Part shown: one piece after another, positions 45,705-55,003 of the stretch
How positions within the stretch are numbered: the stretch's first letter is position 1
Layout: every line of letters begins with the position of its first letter
Source: an uncultured Schlesneria sp.
GTDB taxonomy: Bacteria; Planctomycetota; Planctomycetia; Planctomycetales; Planctomycetaceae
Length of the DNA: 64,000 nucleotides
Assembly: GCA_903840265.1 (NCBI GenBank)
Contig: CAIMFH010000109.1
Coordinates: forward strand, 106,837-170,836
Reading direction: 5' to 3'
Notes under the pieces: model-generated
The model's input: the letters and a program-made list of their open reading frames with translations, nothing else
The model's database searches: none
Told to the model about the DNA's origin: nothing
Program-made: the position numbers and the translations under genes

Positions 45705-48491
45705 ATGGTGTTTCGAATTTGGGCCGCAGGAGCCCTGGTTTCTTTTTGCCTGATCAGTTCTGAGCCGGCTTATTCCCAGACTTCCTCGCCGCTTCCCACT
45801 GCAGCCCATCCGCGAGTTCCCGGCTTTGAACGGTTTTATGCAGCAGAACCTGACCCCGATGACGAAGACGCCCCAAAACTCGATCCAGTGACAGGGGGCC
45901 GACTGCTGCTCGGTGAACTGAACTGCACGTCCTGCCATGCGGCGTCGGCCGAACTAAAGACTGTTGTCAGCAACAAACGAGCTCCCATTCTGGACGATAT
46001 TGGCACCCGAGTCCGGGTCGAATGGCTACGCGAGTTCATCGGCAAACCGCACTCAACCAAACCCGGCACGACGATGCCCGATGTGATTGCCACATTGCCG
46101 GAGGCAGACCGTGCCGCCGCAGTTGAGGCCTTGGTTCATTTCCTGGCATCGACAGGAGCCGTGACCGATGCTCACCCCGATAAGAATTCGGCAAAAAAAG
46201 GGGAAGCTGCCTTTCAGAAATCCGGGTGTGTTGCCTGCCATCAATCGCTGGACGGCAAGCTGGCAGATCTGATGACATCAGTCGCCTTGCCCGACGTCGG
46301 CAAGAAGTACTCGGTCCCCAGCTTGATGGCATTTCTTAAGGATCCGCTCAAGTCACGTCCCTCAGGCCGGATGCCGGCCTTGGGCCTGAAGGATGAAGAA
46401 TATCGCGACATCGCACAATACTTCGTGAAGGATGTCGAACTGATACCGAGCGTCAAGTATGCCGTGTTCGAGGGAACCTGGAGCGACGTTCCCGATTTCG
46501 GAACCCTCACGCCGAAATCAACGGGCCAGTGCGCGGGTTTCGATTTGACAGTGGCTGGCCGCGAGAACAATTTCGGTATTCGCTTCACGACGTTTGTGAA
46601 GATCACGAAGCCTGGACAGTACCAGTTCCATCTGGCCTCCGACGATGGCAGCCGCCTGACGATGAATGGCGAAGTCGTCGTGGACAACGGCGGCGTGCAT
46701 CCGCATTCGTCGAAGTCCGGCAAGAAGATTCTGGATGTGGGCTTTCATGAAATGATTGTCGACTATTTCCAGGGGGGTGGCGAATGGACACTGGATGTCG
46801 AGATCTCGGGCGGCGGACTGAAGCAGCAGACTGTGGCCAGCTTCATTTCTATCGAGCCGAAAGATCCCGAACCAACCACCAAGATGTCTGGATTCTCGGT
46901 GAATCAATTGCTCGCCGATCAGGGGAAGGTTCTCTTCAGTTCACTCGGCTGTGCTGCCTGCCATCAGATGATGCAGGGGGACAAGCAACTTGTTTCTGAA
47001 CTGAAGGCGAAGCCGTTTGCCGAATTGAACGGTGCCAGCGGATGCCTTGCCGAGACAGCAACTGGCAAGGCACCGCGCTTTGGTCTCAGCGCCAAACAAC
47101 GTGCCGCCCTGGTCGCGGTGCTGAAATCAAATACCGAAGAAACCGCTGCCGAGAAAATCCATCGGACACTGGCTTCACTCAACTGTTACGCCTGCCACAA
47201 ACGCGGCCAACTGGGCGGTGTCGAGAAAGCTCGCGATCCCTATTTTGAATCACTGCAGAAGGAAATGGGCGACGAAGGCCGCTTGCCACCGATCATCACC
47301 GGCGTGGGCGACAAGTTGCGCCCGGAATGGTTGAAGCATGTGTTATTGAACGGGGCCGACGACCGCAAGAATTATATGGTCGTCAAGATGCCGAAATTCG
47401 GCGGTAATAATGTCGGCCCGATGGTCGAAGCGTTTGCCGCAGTCGACTTGAAGCTGGAACCATTGCCGACTGTCGAATTTCCGGAGCCCGAGTATCGCGT
47501 TAAGGCGGCCGGTCGTCACTTGGTCGGTGGTCAGGCCCTGTCATGTATCAAGTGTCACGATTTCGGCCCCCATCCATCGACCGGCGTCCGAGCGATCAAT
47601 CTGACAACGATGAACAAACGTCTGCGCCCCGAATGGATGGATCGCTATCTGCGGGATCCACAACTCTTTCGACCCGGGACACGCATGCCCGCCCCCTGGC
47701 CGTTTGGAATGGCGACGATTCGCGATGTGCTGAATGCGAACGTCGATCAGCAGATCGCCGCAGTCCGCCTGTATCTCTCCGACGGTGACAAAGCTGCGGT
47801 CCCGGTTGGACTGGTCCGTGAGCCGATGGAATTGAAGCCGCTCGACGAACCGATCCTGTATCGCAATTTCATCGAAGGGGGCGGATCCCGAGCGATCGGT
47901 GTGGGCTTCCCTGACAAAGTGAATCTTGCCTGGGATGCGAACGACATGCGACTGGCCCTCATCTGGCACGGTGCATTCATTGATGCGTCGCGTCACTGGA
48001 CGGGCCGTGGTGTCGGCTTTGAAGCTCCGCTGGGAGATCACCTGATTGCTCTCCCATCGAATGCTCCGCTGGCCAAGCTGGCTTCGCCGAATGATGCCTG
48101 GCCGACGGGGATGGCCCGCGAAAACGGCTACCGGTTTCTGGGCTATAAGCTGGATGCCAAACAGCGACCTTTGTTCCGCTATTCGTACGCCGGGCTGACG
48201 GTCGAAGATGAATCAGTGCCACTGCCGAAGGCGGGCGAGCCCTTCGCCGGACTCGATCGGACCATCAAGCTGACTGGAGCCACCGTCGATTCGCTGTACT
48301 ATCGCGCTGCTGCCGCCGGCAAGATTGAGAAACTCGCCAACGACGAGTACCGCATTGACGGCTTCTGGACGATGAAGCTGTCCGGAGGTGAACCACCGAT
48401 CCTGCGTCAGGTAGGGGGACAGTCGGAACTACTTGTGCCAGTGAAACTGACGAATGGATCAGCGACGATCAAACAATCGTACGTCTGGTGA
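45705..48491 (+). CDS. Pentahaem c-type cytochrome with PA14 domain
   Basis: 928 residues; GGAGCGGGCGG upstream of the ATG. Signal peptide [21 protein letters not shown]. Five haem-attachment motifs: CTSCH at residue 74, CVACH at 175, CAACH at 416, CYACH at 494 and CIKCH at 614. Between the second and third lies a PA14-like domain (about 252-371: [49 protein letters not shown]). The last ~300 residues are beta-rich. PA14 usually binds carbohydrate, so the protein may couple periplasmic sugar binding to electron transfer. It is followed 62 bases later by a propeller protein. Confidence 0.88.
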   Translation: MVFRIWAAGALVSFCLISSEPAYSQTSSPLPTAAHPRVPGFERFYAAEPDPDDEDAPKLDPVTGGRLLLGELNCTSCHAASAELKTVVSNKRAPILDDIGTRVRVEWLREFIGKPHSTKPGTTMPDVIATLPEADRAAAVEALVHFLASTGAVTDAHPDKNSAKKGEAAFQKSGCVACHQSLDGKLADLMTSVALPDVGKKYSVPSLMAFLKDPLKSRPSGRMPALGLKDEEYRDIAQYFVKDVELIPSVKYAVFEGTWSDVPDFGTLTPKSTGQCAGFDLTVAGRENNFGIRFTTFVKITKPGQYQFHLASDDGSRLTMNGEVVVDNGGVHPHSSKSGKKILDVGFHEMIVDYFQGGGEWTLDVEISGGGLKQQTVASFISIEPKDPEPTTKMSGFSVNQLLADQGKVLFSSLGCAACHQMMQGDKQLVSELKAKPFAELNGASGCLAETATGKAPRFGLSAKQRAALVAVLKSNTEETAAEKIHRTLASLNCYACHKRGQLGGVEKARDPYFESLQKEMGDEGRLPPIITGVGDKLRPEWLKHVLLNGADDRKNYMVVKMPKFGGNNVGPMVEAFAAVDLKLEPLPTVEFPEPEYRVKAAGRHLVGGQALSCIKCHDFGPHPSTGVRAINLTTMNKRLRPEWMDRYLRDPQLFRPGTRMPAPWPFGMATIRDVLNANVDQQIAAVRLYLSDGDKAAVPVGLVREPMELKPLDEPILYRNFIEGGGSRAIGVGFPDKVNLAWDANDMRLALIWHGAFIDASRHWTGRGVGFEAPLGDHLIALPSNAPLAKLASPNDAWPTGMARENGYRFLGYKLDAKQRPLFRYSYAGLTVEDESVPLPKAGEPFAGLDRTIKLTGATVDSLYYRAAAAGKIEKLANDEYRIDGFWTMKLSGGEPPILRQVGGQSELLVPVKLTNGSATIKQSYVW

Positions 48492-48553
48492 TAACCGTCG
48501 CATTCCACAATCGGTCAAACATTCATCGCTAAGTTATTTGCAGAGGACTCCAG

Positions 48554-50035
48554 ATGCGTTGCCTGACTTTGGCGTTGGCACTTGTCGCGACATTGACACT
48601 GTCGCCTGCCGTTCACGCGGCTGATAAAGCTCCTGTTGAAAACGACTTCTACCGACTGATTCCGTTCGAAATCCCCAAAGACATCATGTTGGAGGCGGGA
48701 GGCATTGAACTGCTGCCGGACGGCAAGCTGGCGATTTCGACTCGTCGTGGCGAGATCTGGCTGGTCGACAAGCCATTTGCGGATCCCCCGAAGGACGAAA
48801 AGTGGACTCGGTTCGCGCATGGACTGCACGAAGTTCTTGGAATCGCACAACGAGACGGCTGGATCTACGCTACTCAGCGCGGAGAAGTGTCGCGACTCAA
48901 GGATACCAATGGCGATGGCAAAGCGGACTTGTACGAGACCGTCAACGATGACTGGCACATCGGTGGTGACTATCACGAGTACGCCTTCGGATCGAAGTTC
49001 GATCGTGATGGAAACATCTGGGTCGTCCTGTGCCTGACCGGATCATTCAGCAGCGACCACAAGTATCGCGGCTGGTGCCTGCGGATTACTCCCGATGGCA
49101 AAGCGATCCCAACCTGCAGCGGCATTCGCTCGCCGGGGGGGATCGGCATGAATACCGATGGCGATATGTTCTACACAGATAATCAAGGTCCGTGGAATGG
49201 CACGTGCGAACTGAAGCAACTCATCCCCGGCAAGTTCATGGGACACCCCGGAGGTTTCAAGTGGTACGACCTGCCCGAAGTCAAAGCGGCAATCGGGCCG
49301 AAGCCGAAAGAACCCGAAAGCGGCAGCCGGTTCATGACCGAAGCCGAAAAGATTCCCGAGTATGAGCCACCGATCATCATGTTCCCCTATTCGAAAATGG
49401 GGAAATCAGCCAGCGGTGTCGCCTGCGATACAACCGGTGGTAAGTTCGGCCCGTTCGAGAAGCAGATGTTCGTCGGCGATCAGAGCGACAGCACCGTGAT
49501 GCGCTGCTTCCTCGAAAAAGTCGATGGCCACTTCCAAGGTGCCTGCTTCCGCTTCCGAGAAAACTTCGGCTCCGGAACCCTGGCAATGGAAATGACGCCG
49601 GATGGTTCGATGTTTGTCGGCGGCACCAATCGCGGTTGGGGATCGCGCGGACCGAAGCCGGGAGCCCTGGAACGCATGGTCTGGACCGGCAAAGTGCCGT
49701 TTGAAATCCATGAGATGCGTGCGAAACCTGACGGCTTCGAACTGACGTTCACTCAGCCAGTTGACCCAGCCACGGCGGGCGATTTAAAGAGCTACGCGAT
49801 GACCAGCTACACATACATCTTCCAGTCGGCCTATGGCAGCCCTGAAGTCGATCAAGGCTCTCCCAAGATCACCGCAGCGACGGTAGCTGCCGACAAACTG
49901 AGCGTGCGTCTAACCGTCGAGGGCCTGAAAGCGGGCAATATTCACGAGCTGGTTTCAAACGGCGTGAAGTCAACCGAGGGATTGCCGCTGCTCCATAAAG
50001 AAGCGTTCTACACGCTGAATCGAATCCCGAAGTAG
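48554..50035 (+). CDS. Secreted beta-propeller (soluble glucose-dehydrogenase-like) protein
   Basis: 493 residues; AGAGGA seven bases upstream. Signal peptide [21 protein letters not shown]. Propeller blades are visible: [51 protein letters not shown] and [28 protein letters not shown] is a calcium-type loop. A final ~110-residue region ([15 protein letters not shown]) looks like an Ig-like domain. No quinone-binding residues identified. Gene order with the cytochrome suggests it is the redox or substrate-binding partner in the same periplasmic system. Confidence 0.85.
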   Translation: MRCLTLALALVATLTLSPAVHAADKAPVENDFYRLIPFEIPKDIMLEAGGIELLPDGKLAISTRRGEIWLVDKPFADPPKDEKWTRFAHGLHEVLGIAQRDGWIYATQRGEVSRLKDTNGDGKADLYETVNDDWHIGGDYHEYAFGSKFDRDGNIWVVLCLTGSFSSDHKYRGWCLRITPDGKAIPTCSGIRSPGGIGMNTDGDMFYTDNQGPWNGTCELKQLIPGKFMGHPGGFKWYDLPEVKAAIGPKPKEPESGSRFMTEAEKIPEYEPPIIMFPYSKMGKSASGVACDTTGGKFGPFEKQMFVGDQSDSTVMRCFLEKVDGHFQGACFRFRENFGSGTLAMEMTPDGSMFVGGTNRGWGSRGPKPGALERMVWTGKVPFEIHEMRAKPDGFELTFTQPVDPATAGDLKSYAMTSYTYIFQSAYGSPEVDQGSPKITAATVAADKLSVRLTVEGLKAGNIHELVSNGVKSTEGLPLLHKEAFYTLNRIPK

Positions 50036-50047
50036 AACCCGCATTCC

Positions 50048-50180
50048 GTCATTCCCGCGCAGGCGGGAATCCAGTCAGTCCGCAACGAAATATTACCAGC
50101 GTTCGTCATGGGGCAGGATACATAGTCTCGCATCGATACCGTTTCACAACTCGCTGGATTCCCGCCTGCGCGGGAATGAC
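50048..50180. repeat. Inverted pair of 27-base palindromic repeats (REP/dRS3-like)
   Basis: The first copy at 50048-50074 begins GTCATTCCCGCGCAGG and ends GCGGGAATCCAG. The second at 50154-50180 is its exact reverse complement as far as read. Each unit is itself a palindrome around GCGCAGGC. The layout is that of a small non-autonomous element of ~133 bases. Similar ATTCCC...GGGAAT sequences are common dispersed repeats in other bacteria (dRS3 in Neisseria is one kind), but direct identity is not claimed. It lies between the propeller gene and the convergent rluD. Confidence 0.75.
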
Positions 50181-50209
50181 GAGACGAGCAATCGAAGCCA
50201 TCTGCCGCA

Positions 50210-51262
50210 CTATTTCCGCTTGGGTGCCGGCTTCGCTCGGTGCGTTCGGATCGCTGTCAGAGCCTTCATGAAGTCCTCCGGCAACGGTGCTTCGAATTCC
50301 AGACGCTTCCCCGTCACCGGGTGATCGAAGCAAAGCCGGAATGCATGGAGAGCCTGACGTTGAATCAGGATCTCGTCCTCTTCGTCCGGCAAGTTCTCGA
50401 TCAAATCCGACATCCACAATGCCGCATGGCCTTCATACAGTCGGTCTGCAACGACCGGATGCCCAAGGTGGTGCAGATGCACACGTAGCTGATGCGTGCG
50501 GCCGGTCTGTGGACAGAGTCGCATGAACGAAAAGCCGTTGTGTCGCTCCAACGTTTCATAGAAGGTCGCCGCAAATCGAGAGTTGCCGCTTTCCGGGCAG
50601 ACCATCATTCGTTCGCGGTTTCGCTGGCTGACTCGAACATGCGTCTCGATAAAGTCTCGATCGAACGAGACTTCGCCCCAGACGATCGCCCGATACTCCT
50701 TGTCGACTGTCCGTTGTTCAAACTGGCTGCTCAGGTGAGCATGGACAGTGTTATCCTTCGCCACGACCAGAACACCACTGGTGTCGCGGTCGAGCCGATG
50801 CACGATCCCGGCACGGTGCTTTCCAGCGACATCGCTCAGCTTGTCGAAGTGAAACTGCAGGGCCCCAGCCAGCGTCCCCAGGTAGTTTCCACGGCCTGGG
50901 TGAACAATCATGTTCGCCGCTTTATTGATGACGATCAGCGAATCGTCGTCATACAGGATATTCAGCGGAATATCTTCGGGGGGCAGCGTCCGGTCAGGGA
51001 TTTCGGGAAGACGGAATTCGACACAGTCATTCACTCGCAATCGACGCGCGATCTTGACCGGCAGTCCATTCACGATGACCCCTTTCGCATCAATCACGCG
51101 CTGAAATGCAGCGCGACTGAAGTTGGGGTGCAGGCGCGTCAGATAGTGATCGATTCGCCAACCATGAGCCCGCGCCTCGACGACGACTTTCAGCGGTCCG
51201 TCCGAGACTTCAGGCGTTTCGGCGGGTTCGTCAGGTTCAATCTCAGGAACTTCATCGGTCAT
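50210..51262 (-). CDS. rluD: RluA/RluD-family 23S rRNA pseudouridine synthase
   Basis: 350 residues. An acidic leader of ~25 residues precedes an S4 RNA-binding domain (RIDHYLTRLHPNFSRAAFQ, VIVNGLPVKIARRLRVND). The catalytic motif GIVHRLDRDTSGVLVVAK holds the active-site Asp. HVRVSQRNRERM and PQTGRTHQLRVHLHHLGHPV are the other family motifs. RluD-type enzymes modify U1911, U1915 and U1917 of 23S rRNA; the choice of RluD over RluA/RluC is by overall length and the S4 domain. The last ~20 residues are a basic tail. Confidence 0.93.
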   Translation of the reverse strand: MTDEVPEIEPDEPAETPEVSDGPLKVVVEARAHGWRIDHYLTRLHPNFSRAAFQRVIDAKGVIVNGLPVKIARRLRVNDCVEFRLPEIPDRTLPPEDIPLNILYDDDSLIVINKAANMIVHPGRGNYLGTLAGALQFHFDKLSDVAGKHRAGIVHRLDRDTSGVLVVAKDNTVHAHLSSQFEQRTVDKEYRAIVWGEVSFDRDFIETHVRVSQRNRERMMVCPESGNSRFAATFYETLERHNGFSFMRLCPQTGRTHQLRVHLHHLGHPVVADRLYEGHAALWMSDLIENLPDEEDEILIQRQALHAFRLCFDHPVTGKRLEFEAPLPEDFMKALTAIRTHRAKPAPKRK

Positions 51263-51286
51263 TGCAGGAGCAGTATCAAAAACGGA

Positions 51287-51311
51287 AGCCCGGCATGTCG
51301 GATGCCGGGCT
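51287..51311 (-). terminator. Terminator of the TPR gene, upstream of rluD
   Basis: AGCCCGGCAT pairs with ATGCCGGGCT over a five-base loop at 51287-51311. Read on the minus strand the stem is followed by CCG and then TTTTT. It separates the TPR gene from rluD. Confidence 0.7.
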
Positions 51312-51343
51312 GTGGAACCAACGTCATCGGCACCAGGCCGATG

Positions 51344-52258
51344 CTATTCTTTCTTATCAGCCGGTTTGTCAGTCTTCGGCTCGACTTCTTTTTCAGTAGC
51401 TGGCTTTTCTTCAGCCTTCGGCTTCTCTTCCACCTTGGGCTGTTCTTCCTTGGCGGCAGGAGCGTCAGGCTTGGCCGCTGATTTTTCGCCTTCGGCGGCT
51501 GGCTTGGCTTCTTCGGTCTTTGCCTTGTCGTCCTGACCTTCAGCCGGTTTCTCTGAATTCGGCTTCAGGTTGAATTCGCTCTTGGCAGGCGGAAGCATTG
51601 AATCGAAGTCGTCCTTAAATCCGCCGTCCTTTGGTCGAACGTCTGCGGGCTTGGGATTCTGCTTGCTGAACCAGGCATAGAAATCCTTGACGCCACCTGT
51701 CTTCAAAGCCGCAATTCGCTGCTCCGCAATCGGCCGATAGGTCGTATCGGGAACATCGTTCAACAGACGCTGGTAGGCTTCACTCGCCTTGGTGGTATCG
51801 CCATCGCTGGTCGCTTCCAGAGCCAACGCCAAACCCCACAGGGCTCGCTCGTGAATTGCCTGATCAGCTTTGGTGCTGTTGAGTTCCTGAAAACCGTTGA
51901 TCGCCTTCTTCAGGTCGCCGGACCCCAATTCGCGATCGCTGAACATCTGCTCCAGACCGGTCTTCAAATACAGTTCTGATTCCAGCAACTGAGCCCAGCG
52001 ACCAGGAATCGTTCCTGAATACTTTTCGCGGATATCGCTGTACTGAGCGACAGTCTCGGCATTTTCGAGCAAGGTCCAGGCGGCGACCGCCGAAGAACTC
52101 GATTGCCGCATCCACCATGTCACCGCCGCAGCGATTAACAGGACGGCACAAACGACAGCCACAATCGTGGTCGTGTTGTCTTCCAATCGCTTACCGGCGG
52201 CCGGAACGGCTTCGCCAAGTTGGTTGGTTTCAAGGGTGTGACGTTCTTCGCTCTTCAT
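51344..52258 (-). CDS. Membrane-anchored TPR-like protein with charged Pro/Ala/Lys tail
   Basis: 304 residues from ATG 52258 (52270 possible). One membrane helix at ~residues 31-50 (TIVAVVCAVLLIAAAVTWW) follows a short cytoplasmic leader. The next ~150 residues are helical TPR-like repeats (AWTLLENAETVAQYSDIREK, ERALWGLALALEATSDGD, SEAYQRLLNDVP), an arrangement like YfgM. The last ~90 residues are a low-complexity run of Lys, Glu, Pro and Ala, probably disordered and spanning the cell wall. Function unknown. Confidence 0.78.
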   Translation of the reverse strand: MKSEERHTLETNQLGEAVPAAGKRLEDNTTTIVAVVCAVLLIAAAVTWWMRQSSSSAVAAWTLLENAETVAQYSDIREKYSGTIPGRWAQLLESELYLKTGLEQMFSDRELGSGDLKKAINGFQELNSTKADQAIHERALWGLALALEATSDGDTTKASEAYQRLLNDVPDTTYRPIAEQRIAALKTGGVKDFYAWFSKQNPKPADVRPKDGGFKDDFDSMLPPAKSEFNLKPNSEKPAEGQDDKAKTEEAKPAAEGEKSAAKPDAPAAKEEQPKVEEKPKAEEKPATEKEVEPKTDKPADKKE

Positions 52259-52536
52259 GCTGGCAAACATCCGTGATATGGACCGGTCCCCGCATGAAAG
52301 CCGCTCAGCATGCGGAAAACGCGAGTATAGAAGTGATTCACGCGACCGTCAAGTTTCTCAAAGGTCTCTCGTCACAAATAGTTACGCGCCGTTGCCACTA
52401 TTGCTGACCGCCATTTTGAGTCCGTATGAGGGGCGAATGAATTGACCACGAATCAGGCAAATCTCCACGAATCACGACTTACGACTCCTGACTCGACGCG
52501 ATTGAGCGGATGATTTCGCCGTGGAGTGCGAAGCAA

Positions 52537-53082
52537 TCACTTGCTGGCGGCGGCTTTGGCGACATCGACTGGTTTGCTGCTGAGCTGATCCCGGGCGACC
52601 GTTGAGCCGTACTTGGCGGCCATCTGCCAGTGGAGTTTGGCAACTCCGATCTTGCCCGCCTTCTCGGCTTGTCGCGCCAGGCGTTCGAAATTGGCCGCCT
52701 TATCGATTGCGGTCGCGGTCTCACGTGGAGCACCTTCCTGCTCGGAGGATGTGCGACGAACACCCATTCCCGGCTGAAGGGGCGAGTCAGGGACCGAGTT
52801 CAAAATGGCTTCGTCCATCGCCTGCAGATCGATGATATAGACACTTGCCGAAATGGAACCGCCGGATAAACCGTAACCGCGAGTGGTTCCCGACGGAAAA
52901 GGCCCGTAGTTCTGTCGGAACGACTCGGCTGAATTGACTCCGCCGAGGAACACGCGGCCACGATCAGGAACAGAGACTGTCGTCCCAACGCTGGTCGTTC
53001 GAACAACTGGTTGCTGAACAGTGATTTGAGCCTGTAGCGAAGCCGCGTTCAGCAACAAGCATGTCAGCGCAAGCGACCGCAT
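52537..53082 (-). CDS. Secreted hypothetical protein
   Basis: 181 residues from ATG 53082 (ATG 53112 possible). Signal peptide MRSLALTCLLLNAASLQAQ. The middle is Ser/Gly-rich (SFRQNYGPFPSGTTRGYGLS), and the last third is helical with a SEL1/TPR-like look (ANFERLARQAEKAGKIGVAK, AKLHWQMAAKYGSTVARDQL). No family recognised. It follows the Tyr/Gly-rich gene on the same strand. Confidence 0.65.
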   Translation of the reverse strand: MRSLALTCLLLNAASLQAQITVQQPVVRTTSVGTTVSVPDRGRVFLGGVNSAESFRQNYGPFPSGTTRGYGLSGGSISASVYIIDLQAMDEAILNSVPDSPLQPGMGVRRTSSEQEGAPRETATAIDKAANFERLARQAEKAGKIGVAKLHWQMAAKYGSTVARDQLSSKPVDVAKAAASK

Positions 53083-53203
53083 CTTCGGATCCCCAAGAAT
53101 TGAACGAGGCAATCATGGTATGCGGAAGTGGAGCGAAAAGCTAAGATTTTCTGAGCGGGTTGAGAACCACCCAACAACAATCTCGCCGCCTGCAAAAAAC
53201 AAA

Positions 53204-53240
53204 CCCGCCCAGCAATAAAACTGGTCGGGCTTGGACGTTT
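53204..53240 (-). terminator. Terminator of the Tyr/Gly-rich gene
   Basis: On the minus strand CCCGACCAG and CTGGGCGGG pair around an A/T-rich loop (53204-53229 on the plus strand), followed on the minus strand by TTTGTTTTTT. It lies about 30-70 bases after the stop of the 53272-53880 gene. Confidence 0.75.
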
Positions 53241-53271
53241 TCAAGCATAGAAAGCGACTAACGGCTGGTCG

Positions 53272-53880
53272 CTACCAAGTGCCGCAGCATGCCCCATACG
53301 GCGAGTACGAGTTGTAGCCGTAGGACGAGTAGTAGGGAGTTGAGTAACTCGCATACCCGTACGACGGATATCCGCCGCCGTAATATCCGGTGTTGTAGGC
53401 TGAGTACCCCGAGTACCCATAATTGGCGTAGTTGCTGTACACGGCAGGCTGGTAGTAGCTGGTCGTGTAAACGGGGTTCGAATAGACCACGGGACGATAG
53501 GCCGAGTAGTAGCCGGTCGAATACGGCCATCCCACACCATAACCGTAGTTGCTGTAACTGGTATAGTACGGAGTCGCGTACCCGTAGCCACGATAGCCGC
53601 CATAACCGTATCCGCCATAGCCCAGACCACCGCCGTAGAAGGCCGTGCGGTAGTACGGACGATAGATCCAAGGTCGGCCATAGTAATAGCCACCGCCCCA
53701 TCCACCACCGCGGTACCCCCACCCACCGCCCCAACGGTGGAAACCAACCGCAGTCGGTGCTAACGCTTGCACTAATCCGGGCTGCTGCAGCGGGCTGGCG
53801 CTGGCTTCTTTACTCGCCAGACCCAACGCGATTAAGCAAAGTGCCGGAACGCTCCAGCTCACCAATCGTTTGACGTTCAT
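53272..53880 (-). CDS. Secreted Tyr/Gly-rich low-complexity protein
   Basis: 202 residues from ATG 53880, with GAGGGGGT just upstream. Signal peptide WSVPALCLIALGLASKEASA. The mature part is made of Gly, Tyr, Ser and Pro in short motifs (YGGYGYGGYRGYGY, YYSAYRPVVYSNPVYTTSYY), ending CCGTW. Such Tyr/Gly-rich proteins are typical of structural surface proteins and can form aggregates or cross-links. Function unknown. No homology to the 28453 protein beyond composition. Confidence 0.78.
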   Translation of the reverse strand: MNVKRLVSWSVPALCLIALGLASKEASASPLQQPGLVQALAPTAVGFHRWGGGWGYRGGGWGGGYYYGRPWIYRPYYRTAFYGGGLGYGGYGYGGYRGYGYATPYYTSYSNYGYGVGWPYSTGYYSAYRPVVYSNPVYTTSYYQPAVYSNYANYGYSGYSAYNTGYYGGGYPSYGYASYSTPYYSSYGYNSYSPYGACCGTW

Positions 53881-54112
53881 TTTTACCCCCTCGGCGAAAA
53901 TCACGCAAAATCGCGGCGACCGTCCTTGCCCGCATAATCGGCACTTCCTGCCGATTTCTATCCTAGGCCTACGAAAACGGTTTGGTCAAGCTGGGGGGAA
54001 CCTGAAGTTCTGACAAGATTTCTGGAATTTGGGGGTTCCGCCGATCCTGAGGCAGAGTGCGAGATTCCGAAATCCGCACCCTCGCCAGCACTGTAAGAGG
54101 CATCCCCCGCCT

Positions 54113-54140
54113 TTGACTTGGCCGGTCGCAGGCCTAGAAT
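54113..54140 (+). promoter_or_regulatory. Putative sigma-70 promoter of the GT2 gene
   Basis: TTGACT at 54113-54118 and TAGAAT at 54135-54140 with a 16-base spacer, giving transcription start about 55 bases before the ATG at 54202. Sequence match only. Confidence 0.5.
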
Positions 54141-54201
54141 GCTGCCCAAGTCGCACGGATGCGGGTTGGATTCCCCAAATTTGAACCGCAGGAGCGACAG
54201 T

Positions 54202-55002
54202 ATGACCCCTCGAATTTTGACGGCGCTTCCCGTTTATAACGAAGAGCGACATCTGCACGATGTCTTGGCCGAGGTCAAGAAATATTCGCAGGACATTTTG
54301 GTCGTCGACGACGGGTCGTCGGATCGCACGCCCGAATTAATGGCTGCCGAACGCAAAGTGTTCATGGTCCGCCATGAACACAATCAAGGTTATGGTGCTG
54401 CTCTGCGGACTGCATTCCAATACGCACTGGACGGACAATACGACGTCCTGGTGACAATCGATTGCGATGGACAACATGAACCCCGCTTAATTCCGGAACT
54501 GGCAGCGGCGATCTATGCGACGGAAGAATGTCCGATCGATATTGTCTCGGGCAGCCGCTACCTAACGCAGTTCCCGGGTGACAGCCTGCCCCCTGTCGAT
54601 CGTCGCCGCATTAACATGCAGGTGACGGAGCTCTTGAAGAATCGATTCGGCCTGCAACTGACTGATTCATTCTGTGGCTTCAAAGCTTATCGAGTCGACT
54701 CGCTGGCACAATTCCGAATTACGGAACTCGGCTATGCGATGCCGTTGCAACTGTGGGTACAAGCCGCGGCACTCGACATGAAGATTGTCGAATTCCCTGT
54801 CCCACTCATCTATCTCGAAGAAGAGAGATCATTCGGTGGAGCGCTTGATCAAGCTGCCCGGCGACTGGCCTACTATCACGAAGTGATCGACCGTGAGGTT
54901 GCTTCACTCCATCTGCCAAATCAACCTCAGGCTGAAGGGAACGACTGCAAGAGCGAAGCGGCCGATTGTCGCCCCGCAACCTGCGGATCGTCGAATCCGT
55001 AA
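54202..55002 (+). CDS. Family 2 glycosyltransferase (DPM1/DolP-mannose synthase-like)
   Basis: 266 residues from ATG 54202 with GGAG upstream. GT-A fold: LTALPVYNEERHLHDVL, ILVVDDGSSDRTPELMA, HEHNQGYGAALRTAF, and VTIDCDGQHEP with the D-x-D metal motif. LTDSFCGFKAYR is the usual acceptor-side phrase. No membrane helix, so a soluble polyprenyl-phosphate or sugar transferase. It lacks the C-terminal helices of flippase-type fusions. Stop and the next start are one base apart, so translation is coupled with the large protein that follows. Confidence 0.88.
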   Translation: MTPRILTALPVYNEERHLHDVLAEVKKYSQDILVVDDGSSDRTPELMAAERKVFMVRHEHNQGYGAALRTAFQYALDGQYDVLVTIDCDGQHEPRLIPELAAAIYATEECPIDIVSGSRYLTQFPGDSLPPVDRRRINMQVTELLKNRFGLQLTDSFCGFKAYRVDSLAQFRITELGYAMPLQLWVQAAALDMKIVEFPVPLIYLEEERSFGGALDQAARRLAYYHEVIDREVASLHLPNQPQAEGNDCKSEAADCRPATCGSSNP

Positions 55003-55003
55003 G

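Noticed and set aside
50492..51481. Plus-strand open frame of 329 codons
   Set aside because: Antisense to the pseudouridine synthase, with no domain or start signal of its own.
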